From contig NZ_CAAHFH010000001.1 in NCBI RefSeq assembly GCF_900890705.1, positions 1,240,001 to 1,304,000 of the forward strand: a stretch of DNA of 64,000 bases. Reading direction: 5' to 3'. Each line of letters starts with the position of its first letter. The stretch's first letter is position 1. Source of the stretch: Pontiella sulfatireligans (GTDB taxonomy: Bacteria; Verrucomicrobiota; Kiritimatiellia; Kiritimatiellales; Pontiellaceae). The notes beneath the pieces are model-generated. The model did not search any database and had not been told where the DNA came from. It saw nothing but the letters and a program-made list of their open reading frames with translations. A program made the position numbers and the translations under genes. Below, piece after piece: positions 26,290 through 34,693 of the stretch.

Positions 26290-29200
26290 CTACTGGGCCA
26301 GTTTAACGCGGTAAAACATGGAGTTGCTTGTGGATGTGATCCCGCTCCAGTCCACCTGCGAAACCCCGGATGTTGTGGCGATATCGATCCATTCCCCCTC
26401 CAACAGATCCGCCCTGCCCTGCAGCGTATAGGCGGCCGAAGCATTCATATTGGTTCCTGAAATGCTCAGCGCCCCACCGGCTCCCATGCCAAACTTCAGG
26501 ATCACAGGCATCACAGGCATCACGGGCATCGCAGGCTTCTCTGCGTGCGGAGCAACTGATACCGATCCGTATGCGAGGGAGTGCAACGCATCGGCTTTGT
26601 TCAACTGAAAAGAAGTACAGGCAAAAAGGGAACTCGCCAGTTCGCTATAGGTTACATTACCCAAGGTTCCACTGGCATTGGCATTGGTGCTCAAACCCGT
26701 CGTCGAAACATTCCATGTATTGTCGTCGGCGACCGTCAGTAAAACTGAAAATCCATCCATTATAGATACATCGGTAATTGCCCCGGATGCCAACAGCGGG
26801 GATTCAGAGCCTTTGGAGCCGGCTTTGCTGTAGACAAGATCCAAATCACCTACACCAGCGCTGCTTCTGATGGCAACACCAAGTGAAGTTACATTGTTCC
26901 AAGCATCGCTTTTATTGTTCTGCACACCAAGAAACAAACCGTTCTTACTGATGGTGAATGCATCGGATGCTATGCCTTCGAGGTTCCACGTTAGGGTGAA
27001 TCCTTCATGGGCGACAAGATCCAACGGACTTGTGGATATGAGGGTAACATTGGGACGGCTGTTTGTTGGAGCCGAAAAAGAAACCACGCCCATCGATGCA
27101 TCCATTAGGTCTGTGTTCTGCGGATTGTTGATGGATGCGGTCTCAAAACCGGGGCCGATATCGTTGGAACCGTCCCCATCAAAGTTGTTGTCCAGCAGAC
27201 AGAATGCTTCGTAGCCATAGGAGACGGGAAAACCATAGGCCCGCACATCGGAAACGGTGCACCACGGCATGGAGTTGAAAACGACACCAAGGCTGGGGCC
27301 ATTCATAAACGCGATCGAATCATAATGCACCAGATCCGTTGCCAATGCCTGTTGATCAGCTGGCAAATAACTCAGTTCGGGATATTTTCTAAACTGGGTA
27401 TTAAGACCATAACGGCATGTAACATCGTACACCTTACTGTTTTCATAAGTACCCAAATCACCTTCATACGTTTTGTCGCCCACGCACAACCCCCAGCTTG
27501 AGCCATAGGAGCGAACTCGTTTAACCGTGATGTTTTGGTTCCCACCTTCGAGAACACCCCCGTTGGGAACCAGCGCAACGGCACCGCGCCCGTTATAATT
27601 GACGATATCCTCAGCATAAATGTTCCTCAGGCCATAGGTTCCGATTTGCCCAAGGTCCTGCTCCAACCGAAGGGTATACCCCCCGTCCGCAGATATATTT
27701 CTCACAGTAAGGTTTGCACAGACCGCCGCCTGAATAACCGACCAGCCTGGATGCAGGGGTTGGGGATCGGCAAACGAATGGACGTTTTCTATTAAACCCC
27801 CTGACATTTCACTGTCACCACCTATGCCAATGATATTCCCCCAGGATCCTCGGGTGTAGAATTTAAGGTTTTTAATTTTAAAATTGTTTGAACCTATTCC
27901 GATGGCATGACACTTAATATCACCGAATACTGAAATCTGCTCCGGAAGATAGATCTTCGGCTCTTCTCCGTATGCTCCCTCGACACTTGCATTGTCAGCT
28001 CCAATATTGAACCACAGCATTTTGGCATTATCACCCGTCAAATAAATCGTCACCCCCGGTTCAAACCGCACATGGATGTCCGCTTCAATCTCGATCCAAT
28101 GGTAGGAGTAGGTTCCTGCCGTGAACATGATGGTTCCACCGCCATGGTTGTTGACCAGATCATTCTGCGCGGCATAGAAGTCGGCTTTGATGTTCCCGCC
28201 CGGATACAAGTAGCGCACCACTCCATTGGTTTCGCTGGCAGGCGTAGTGTAGCCCGCCGGTTCCAAACCCTTGCGGAAAGCAACCTCATCAACCCCGATG
28301 GTATTGCCCCCTAGGTTCTTTGCCACAATACGCACCCCGGCCACGCCGAAGACCGTCGTGCCGAGATCAATCTCTTGGGCAACGTGTGCGTCGGCCTCAT
28401 ACGTCGCCTCAACCAGACTTCCGCTTTTTATTGCTGTTCCGAAACCGGAGCCGGTATCAATCTGAATCTCGTACTTTCCAATGCCCCGGTTTACCAAGCC
28501 GTTTTGCGAGTAATTCCAGACATAGATATCGCTCAGATCAACAGGCGAATTAAAAGTGAATTCAAATACAGCCGACGTGTTAACCGACCAGCTGACATAT
28601 TGAATATCGGCATCGTATCCCAACTCATGCGAGATCGTACCGATCGTATCTTCCGTTGCATCCGCGAGCGGCGATGCAAGGCCGGACTCATCACTGATGC
28701 GATAGGGCGACGAACCCCAACCCGCAGCGAGATCAACCGTTGTATTATCCCCGCTGAAAAATTCATCGAAAGATTGTGGATCCCCGGAATCCGGATTGAA
28801 CTTCGCAATCGCAAAATCTGCAAACGTCGGGTGCTCCACCGTAGCACCGGGATATCTGAACTCGCATTCAACGCCCAGCTCGATGCAACGATCATAAAGC
28901 CCCTGCCCAAAGTTGGCTGAATGTGCTGTATCACTCTGATCAACTCCCATCTCAGGCACATACACATAATACAAATAGACAGGGGGATCATCGCTGGAGA
29001 CCTGTGCATACGGCGAATACTCATTGATCTCAGGTAAAAGAGTGTCCCGGTCACGCAGCAAGACCTCCGCAGCGGCAAGCTCATCCTCCGCTTCAATGCC
29101 AAAAACAGCCGGATCCACCCCTCCATTGGGAATCCACTCCAATACCTGCGGGGGATCCAGCGAGGTCTGGGCGGAGCCGACACCGACACATGCCACCCGG

Positions 29201-30381
29201 GTGGATTCCCGTTCAACCGGATCGCTGCTGCCGGGGTCGGCCATATCATCGTGCAAACCGAGCCAAAGCGCTGAACAGGCACCGGACGAACCTCCATAAA
29301 GGGCAATTCGGTTTGTGTCGATATTGAACGTTGAGGCGTTATAGCGCAGATACTGCAGCGACCGGGCAACATCTCCGTTTATTCCCGAAATTGGAGGATC
29401 GAATCCTTCTCGATCAGCCTCGAAGCTGAAGCGATAGGAAACTGCGGCATATGAAATCCCGGCATCAAGGAACGTCTGAAGCAACCCTAAATCTCTGCGC
29501 TGGAAGCGTCCGCCTCCCCACCAGCCACCGTCGTGGTAATATACCACTACCGGCGTCGGTTCAGTGGAGCTGGCCTTCCAGAGGTGCAGCACCTGCGTGG
29601 CATCCGGGCCATATTGCTCGTCGCAAAAGTCAGGTTCAGGAAGAGGTGGGTTTTCAGCCTCAAACGCCACGCCCTCCGCAGCATCAAGAGACCGCACAAA
29701 AATATTCCGAAAACGGACCAACTGCCCGTTGGCCTGAAGCAGAATGGGCCCCGTTGAGGGCAACGGCTGCCCCGGACTCCAATAGTTTTCCATCTCCACA
29801 CCCTCGACAACCCAGCGATCGTTCAGATTCACCCAAACCCTCGAGCCGATCTGGACAACACGCATTTCCTGCCATGAATGGGGAACCTTGTCAAAAGCAA
29901 GCAAAGGATCCCGCCCGAGCGTTCCTGGAAAATTGTAGATCAGTCCGCCAGAACCGAAATGCGGCCGATACTCCGGCTTTGCTGGATCATATTCCGCAAA
30001 GCGGTCCAAGAGTTGAACTTCCGGGTTTCCGCGTAGGTAGATGCCCGAATCACCACCCCACCCAACCGTGAACTCCAATCTCAGATCCATATCGCCCAAA
30101 TCCTGATCCTGGCAGGCATACGGTCCGAAACCGTCATTGATCAATTCACCGTTTTCCACACTCCAGTGGTTTGTAAAATCAGCGCGCATTTCCTGGAGTT
30201 TTGCCTCGAGCTCCGCCCCCGAAAGGCCGTCTATTTCATGGGGGTTGTATCCGTGCCACCCATCCAGACTTGTGCCGTTATAAAGAGCGGTGAACCCGTC
30301 CGGCGGGTCTGTGGCCAACGCTTGGCGCAAACAAACAGAAACAACAATGACAACAACCATATTCAACACATTTCTCATCAT
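26290..30381 (-). CDS. DUF1080 + esterase + beta-helix + module A + D fusion protein
   Basis: 1363 residues with a Sec signal. Order: DUF1080/3-keto-disaccharide hydrolase domain (22-240, GFTALYNGTSLDGWHGYNPH, GGDSGIYLRG); alpha/beta hydrolase of the carboxylesterase type (255-545, oxyanion segment HDGGWWGGG, nucleophile elbow GGSSGA); F5/8C-like sandwich (550-700); pectate-lyase-like beta-helix (705-1055); module A (1058-1275); and module D (to 1363). A Pro-Val-Met repeat links A and D. The first two domains are shared with the 36813 gene and the beta-helix with the 39456 gene, so this is a fusion of functions encoded apart elsewhere in the window. Likely roles are deacylation and backbone cleavage of a decorated polysaccharide outside the cell. 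The promoter copy upstream is degenerate. Confidence 0.9.
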   Translation of the reverse strand: MMRNVLNMVVVIVVSVCLRQALATDPPDGFTALYNGTSLDGWHGYNPHEIDGLSGAELEAKLQEMRADFTNHWSVENGELINDGFGPYACQDQDLGDMDLRLEFTVGWGGDSGIYLRGNPEVQLLDRFAEYDPAKPEYRPHFGSGGLIYNFPGTLGRDPLLAFDKVPHSWQEMRVVQIGSRVWVNLNDRWVVEGVEMENYWSPGQPLPSTGPILLQANGQLVRFRNIFVRSLDAAEGVAFEAENPPLPEPDFCDEQYGPDATQVLHLWKASSTEPTPVVVYYHDGGWWGGGRFQRRDLGLLQTFLDAGISYAAVSYRFSFEADREGFDPPISGINGDVARSLQYLRYNASTFNIDTNRIALYGGSSGACSALWLGLHDDMADPGSSDPVERESTRVACVGVGSAQTSLDPPQVLEWIPNGGVDPAVFGIEAEDELAAAEVLLRDRDTLLPEINEYSPYAQVSSDDPPVYLYYVYVPEMGVDQSDTAHSANFGQGLYDRCIELGVECEFRYPGATVEHPTFADFAIAKFNPDSGDPQSFDEFFSGDNTTVDLAAGWGSSPYRISDESGLASPLADATEDTIGTISHELGYDADIQYVSWSVNTSAVFEFTFNSPVDLSDIYVWNYSQNGLVNRGIGKYEIQIDTGSGFGTAIKSGSLVEATYEADAHVAQEIDLGTTVFGVAGVRIVAKNLGGNTIGVDEVAFRKGLEPAGYTTPASETNGVVRYLYPGGNIKADFYAAQNDLVNNHGGGTIMFTAGTYSYHWIEIEADIHVRFEPGVTIYLTGDNAKMLWFNIGADNASVEGAYGEEPKIYLPEQISVFGDIKCHAIGIGSNNFKIKNLKFYTRGSWGNIIGIGGDSEMSGGLIENVHSFADPQPLHPGWSVIQAAVCANLTVRNISADGGYTLRLEQDLGQIGTYGLRNIYAEDIVNYNGRGAVALVPNGGVLEGGNQNITVKRVRSYGSSWGLCVGDKTYEGDLGTYENSKVYDVTCRYGLNTQFRKYPELSYLPADQQALATDLVHYDSIAFMNGPSLGVVFNSMPWCTVSDVRAYGFPVSYGYEAFCLLDNNFDGDGSNDIGPGFETASINNPQNTDLMDASMGVVSFSAPTNSRPNVTLISTSPLDLVAHEGFTLTWNLEGIASDAFTISKNGLFLGVQNNKSDAWNNVTSLGVAIRSSAGVGDLDLVYSKAGSKGSESPLLASGAITDVSIMDGFSVLLTVADDNTWNVSTTGLSTNANASGTLGNVTYSELASSLFACTSFQLNKADALHSLAYGSVSVAPHAEKPAMPVMPVMPVILKFGMGAGGALSISGTNMNASAAYTLQGRADLLEGEWIDIATTSGVSQVDWSGITSTSNSMFYRVKLAQ
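26501..26536 (-). repeat. Four tandem 9-bp units coding Pro-Val-Met linker
   Basis: Units at 26501, 26510, 26519 and 26528 read ATCACAGGC with one or no changes. They encode the linker between modules A and D and could vary in number by slippage without changing frame. Confidence 0.8.
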
Positions 30382-30465
30382 TTAAAACCCATATCTTTTG
30401 CGATCGCATCAAGCGATAACATATAAACAATTCTCGGAAAAATCTCCCCAATGAACATCCATTTA

Positions 30466-30494
30466 TTCCCCGCTGTTCCCCCAGAAACAGGACA
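30466..30494 (-). promoter_or_regulatory. ECF-type promoter element, degenerate -10
   Basis: Minus strand GTGTCCTGTTT is intact, but the -10 position reads GGGGAA instead of GGTAAC. Ends 84 bases before the ATG at 30381. It may be weak or inactive. Confidence 0.4.
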
Positions 30495-30540
30495 CGACAC
30501 CATATTTTTTCGATTGGTTATCGGGTGACCCAAAATACGT

Positions 30541-33500
30541 CTAAGGGAAAACCGGGGTAACGTTGAAAAAGAGGTGGTCATGGCCATCAAAAAGCAATTC
30601 ATAGGTCACCCGCTCGTAGCCATTGCTCTGATCGACGACTTCCTTCACGCTCAACATGCTTTCCAAAGCCGGAGACCAGTTGGCCAGATCCGTCGAATAG
30701 CTGACCAGATATCCAGCGCCCCCTTCCCTGGCGCGCAGGTGGCCCATCTCAACCGACGATCCCTGGGAGACCTCGATATAAGCCTTGGGACGTGATCCCT
30801 TGTCGGACATGGAACTGCCGAGAGCCACCTCGACGGCATTGACCACACCGTCGCCATCGTCATCGAGCGCTCCGTCAATTGTGGTGAGATTTCCCGCCTG
30901 GGCCATTTCAAAGGCATCGGCCAACTTGTCCCCGTCCGAATCGAAACTGCCGCCCCCCGGCGTCTGGGTGGCGACCAAGAGCTGGAGCTTTTCATTCACC
31001 CCCGGCGTGGCGGGATCATCCAAGGCGGCGAACGCGGCGCCAATGGAGCTTTGTCCGCTAAACGCAATGCGTAAGCCATGATTGGTGGTGGTTCCGTTGT
31101 ACCATCCGCCGACGATGGCACTAACCCGTCCAGCGGGATCGAAGCCCGAATCATCGGTTCCTGCAACACCCGGAGTCCCGCTAAAGAAACCGGAAGCATC
31201 GATTGCGGTTCCAAAATCCTCATTGTTACCAAAATCAAAAGCGTCCGCCACCCCGGTGTTCTCAAAAAGCGGATAGTCGGAACCTCCAACATCCCAGGCA
31301 TCGGTTACCCGGGAGAGCTCCAGGTTGCCGCTATATCTATCATTAAGCCGGTCCACCTGATGAACGCGCAAACGGGCATTTTGGAAGTTGTTGCTGAGTC
31401 CGCTCAGATCAAATTTCACAAAAAGGCGGGATCGCCATTCCAGATCGTTGCCATCGACCTTGCGTTCACGCACATAAAGGGTTCCCGCCCCAGGACCGTC
31501 CGCTCCGGAATCCCAAGCCCCCTCCGCCCGCGGATCGCCGGCGGTGCCGGCAACCCCGACGACTTGAACAACCGATGGATCAAACGCCGTTTCAACCGGC
31601 ACACCGCTATTGGGCTTCTGACCGGAATTCCGCGGATTGGAAAACGCATCGAGTTCATCACTATCGCTCACGCCGTCGCCATCGGTATCGGCGAGGAGCG
31701 GATCGGTGCCGTAGCACAGGACTTCATCCCCGTCCTCCAGTGAATCGCCATCGGAATGGGCGTTGCCCGGCCGCGTGCCCAGTTTGAGCACCTCCGTACC
31801 ATCCTTGAGGCCGTCGGCATCGGTATCGTCATCAACGGGGTTGCAACCGAACGTTTCCTCCTGCAAGTTGCTCAGACCGTCTGGCTCAAAATCGACGGCG
31901 CCGTCGCGGGGATCTTCGCGGTCGAGTCCTGGATATTGGTTTTCGAAGCTGTTGGCCATGGAATCGGCATCGTTGTCCGGTTCGCGAGAATAGACTTCAG
32001 TGGACAACGCCCCGCGCAGGGCATCCATCTCGCCCAGCAGATCGGTGCCGGTCAGGGCCAGCAACGCGTTCCGTATATCCGTCTCGTTGGTCAGATCCGC
32101 AATCAGGTTGTTGTCCGAGCCAAGATCGGCGTTGAGGTTGAAAAGCTGTTTGGGAACTCCACGGTTCGTACCCTTGACGAGTTCAATGGGTTCGTTGCTC
32201 GAATCCCAGGACGTTCCCTTGCTGTTGCCGCCGACGGCATCGATGAGCTTCCAGCCCTCCGTCGTCTTGAGCCCTCGGTAGTCGCCCTTGGAGCTGACCA
32301 CAATGTAGGGACGCCGTGGCGAAGGCTTTTGCTGGCCGCGGATAATATTGAGGAACGATTCGCCATCCGGTGCCGTAGCGTGGGGCAGGTCCGCACCCAG
32401 ATAGGCGGCAATGGTCGCGAAGATATCACCCTGCCAGATGAGCTCGTTCGAGATCATGCCCGGAACGGCCTGACCCGGCCAGCGCACCACAAACGGCACA
32501 CGGGTGCCCCCCTCCCAAACATCGCGCTTGTTGCCGCGAAACGGCCCATTGGAATCCCTCCCATACGCCAGACTGTCCGACATGGGGCCGTTTTCCGTCC
32601 CGTTGTCGGACGTGAAGACAACGAGGGTGTCTGGGCCGAAGCCGGCATTATCGATGGCGGTGACGATGCGGCCGATACGGTCGTCGACATCGACAAGGAA
32701 GTCTCCGTAGTCAAAACCGGGAATCCCGCAGGAGCCGACGAATTCCGGTCGGGTTGCATAGGGCAAATGCGGCGAGTAGAGTGCAACATAGGCAAAGAAG
32801 GGATCGGCGTCCTCGGTCGCGGCACGGTTGCCGATATACTTTTCAAAGTCCTGTACCATGATGGGCCCGACATCGACCTGACGGAAGGAGGGATCACCCA
32901 AACCATCGCGGAAACTGTAACGATTCCCAAGGATCGTCGTATTTATATCCTCGCTCTTCAACCAGGCAAAGGTGTCATTCGTCGTTGCCGGGCGGAATCC
33001 GCCGTTCCAGGGCGCAGCTCCCCCGTTCTGGAAATCGGTGGGAGGAAGATCATAGCCATCGTCCAGAGTTTCGTCCCAGACGACGACCCGGTCATCCTGC
33101 ATATACACGTAGGGGCCATAATTGATCACACATCCCATTCCCCGGAACGAGTCGAACCCGACATCGGTTGCGTGTTCCTCGATCCGGCGGGTCCAGTCGA
33201 CTCCGCCGGAACTGGACGGATTGTCAAGAATCCGGGTATTGGTTCCCGGCTTGTACCACCGTCCCCCCAAATGCCATTTGCCGAAGGCGGCGGTGTCGTA
33301 GCCCTGGGTTTTGAGGAACTCAGCGATCGTGACATCACTGGCCTTGGGAAGATGGGGCATGTCGGGATGCTTGCCGTAGAACCCGGAAATCCCGTCAAAT
33401 TCACGCCAATTGTATTTGCCGGTCAAAAGCGCATAACGCGAAGGGGTGCAAACCCCGTTGCTGGAGTGACCCTGGGTAAAGGTAACGCCCGCAGCGGCCA

Positions 33501-34494
33501 AGGCATCCATATTGGGCGTACTGGCCGGGCTGGGCGTCCCAAACAGCCGTCCGTAAAAGGACATGTCGGAAAAACCCATGTCGTCCGCATAAATAATCAC
33601 GACATTGGGTTTGGTGATTGCGGAGGTGAAATCCGGAAAGTTCGATGGATTATTTGTGCCGGTGCCAAAGGCCTGCTCCGCTTCGTCGGAATAGCTGTCT
33701 CCGTCCGTATCGACAAACTGGTCATCCCGAAAATGATGAAACGGAGTGGATGGAGTCACTTCGATCCGGTCCACCACCAGATTGCGCGGTTGACCGCTGG
33801 TCTGAATGGAAGCAACAACATGATCGGCATCATCGAACTGCCCCGCATAGGTTATGTTCGTCAACTCACCCCGCCCGATGGACAACCCGGTTCCGGAGAT
33901 TCCGGAGACGGCATAGGAATAGGTCTCATTATCCTTGACCGTAAAGGTTACCTCGAATCCATCCGTCAACGAGGCGGTGTCTATGTCTTCGAGAAGAGTG
34001 GCCTGGATGGCCGGCGAGCCGCTCCCGTCGTTGGCCACGAGAAAAACATCATCCGATCCGTCGCCATAGTTGCTGCTTCCGATGACAACGCCAAAATTAT
34101 CGACATTGCGGAAAAACGTGGCGTTGTCTTCAGTGATGCCAAGAAACACCCCATTGTTATTAAAGCCATCCACACCGTCGATGATGAAGCTCACCGTAAA
34201 AAACGTCTCATTGCTCAGGTTCAGCGCTGTACCGCTGTAGATTCCGGAATTATTGCTTTCCGTTTCTGCCGAAACGGTAATCATTCCCCCTGACTCAGCT
34301 ACGGCGCCTGTGCCGCCGCCGTTGTCAGCGTGGACAAAACCTCCGTTAACTCCGTTAGAAGCAGTGGCGGGATTCCCGTCATCAAAGTCATCGGACAAAA
34401 GAGCCTGCGCCCGCGCAGTGCCCAGAGTTCCATAAATAGCGAGTCCCAGGATTACTATATTGCGTAATGCGAAAAATCTCATCTTGGCATCCAT
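30541..34494 (-). CDS. Giant secreted sulfatase with Ca-binding repeats
   Basis: About 1317 residues from the ATG at 34494 (34482 is also possible). A start at 34641 is ruled out because it would place the promoter element inside the gene. Order: signal; LamG-like N-terminal domain (25-260, LLSDDFDDGNPA); S1 sulfatase (285-825, KPNVVIIYADDMGFSD, CTPSR near 344, TSDNGTENGPM); thrombospondin type 3-like repeats with many D-x-D-x-DG sites (830-947); DNRLRE-like domain (950-1165); one more DSDGD repeat; and a C-terminal domain (1230 on, SYSTDLANWSPALE) that resembles module D in position only. The Asp-rich repeats should bind calcium, which fits a marine extracellular enzyme. Divergent from the kinase gene. 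Confidence 0.92.
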   Translation of the reverse strand: MDAKMRFFALRNIVILGLAIYGTLGTARAQALLSDDFDDGNPATASNGVNGGFVHADNGGGTGAVAESGGMITVSAETESNNSGIYSGTALNLSNETFFTVSFIIDGVDGFNNNGVFLGITEDNATFFRNVDNFGVVIGSSNYGDGSDDVFLVANDGSGSPAIQATLLEDIDTASLTDGFEVTFTVKDNETYSYAVSGISGTGLSIGRGELTNITYAGQFDDADHVVASIQTSGQPRNLVVDRIEVTPSTPFHHFRDDQFVDTDGDSYSDEAEQAFGTGTNNPSNFPDFTSAITKPNVVIIYADDMGFSDMSFYGRLFGTPSPASTPNMDALAAAGVTFTQGHSSNGVCTPSRYALLTGKYNWREFDGISGFYGKHPDMPHLPKASDVTIAEFLKTQGYDTAAFGKWHLGGRWYKPGTNTRILDNPSSSGGVDWTRRIEEHATDVGFDSFRGMGCVINYGPYVYMQDDRVVVWDETLDDGYDLPPTDFQNGGAAPWNGGFRPATTNDTFAWLKSEDINTTILGNRYSFRDGLGDPSFRQVDVGPIMVQDFEKYIGNRAATEDADPFFAYVALYSPHLPYATRPEFVGSCGIPGFDYGDFLVDVDDRIGRIVTAIDNAGFGPDTLVVFTSDNGTENGPMSDSLAYGRDSNGPFRGNKRDVWEGGTRVPFVVRWPGQAVPGMISNELIWQGDIFATIAAYLGADLPHATAPDGESFLNIIRGQQKPSPRRPYIVVSSKGDYRGLKTTEGWKLIDAVGGNSKGTSWDSSNEPIELVKGTNRGVPKQLFNLNADLGSDNNLIADLTNETDIRNALLALTGTDLLGEMDALRGALSTEVYSREPDNDADSMANSFENQYPGLDREDPRDGAVDFEPDGLSNLQEETFGCNPVDDDTDADGLKDGTEVLKLGTRPGNAHSDGDSLEDGDEVLCYGTDPLLADTDGDGVSDSDELDAFSNPRNSGQKPNSGVPVETAFDPSVVQVVGVAGTAGDPRAEGAWDSGADGPGAGTLYVRERKVDGNDLEWRSRLFVKFDLSGLSNNFQNARLRVHQVDRLNDRYSGNLELSRVTDAWDVGGSDYPLFENTGVADAFDFGNNEDFGTAIDASGFFSGTPGVAGTDDSGFDPAGRVSAIVGGWYNGTTTNHGLRIAFSGQSSIGAAFAALDDPATPGVNEKLQLLVATQTPGGGSFDSDGDKLADAFEMAQAGNLTTIDGALDDDGDGVVNAVEVALGSSMSDKGSRPKAYIEVSQGSSVEMGHLRAREGGAGYLVSYSTDLANWSPALESMLSVKEVVDQSNGYERVTYELLFDGHDHLFFNVTPVFP

Positions 34495-34590
34495 TGGCTT
34501 CGCGCACTTTTCAGTGCGTTGCGTCTTGCGTTGAAAAACCCCTCGCAAACATGATGGGATTTGAATAGAGCGACTAATGACAGCGCTTTT

Positions 34591-34619
34591 GTTACCTGCT
34601 GACTGTTCTAAACTGGACA
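34591..34619 (-). promoter_or_regulatory. ECF-type promoter element
   Basis: Minus strand GTGTCCAGTTT, 13 nt, GGTAAC, a full consensus match. Ends 96 bases before the ATG at 34494. The divergent kinase ATG is 75 bases away on the other side. Confidence 0.75.
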
Positions 34620-34693
34620 CGACAACGCCTGATTTTTGCACTGTTTTTTTTTGCTCTTGCCAATGTTTTCGGGAGCGCTATGTTATTTGAATT

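Noticed and set aside
8575..27200. Repeated module A DNA as a possible CRISPR or transposon repeat
   Set aside because: The copies are coding, about 640 bases long and in frame inside secreted proteins; no regular spacers or transposase genes are near.
31756..34293. Long plus-strand open frame of 845 residues opposite the sulfatase
   Set aside because: The minus strand encodes clear sulfatase and Ca-repeat motifs over the same bases. The plus frame has no domain, no ribosome site and the composition of an antisense shadow.
34495..34641. Upstream start of the 30541 sulfatase at 34641
   Set aside because: It would translate the promoter element (as ...SAGNK...) and bury the signal peptide 50 residues inside.
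34657..34684. Sigma-70-like promoter TTGCCA-N16-TATGTT for the kinase
   Set aside because: Would leave a nearly leaderless transcript, and the boxes are weak matches; not listed as a feature.
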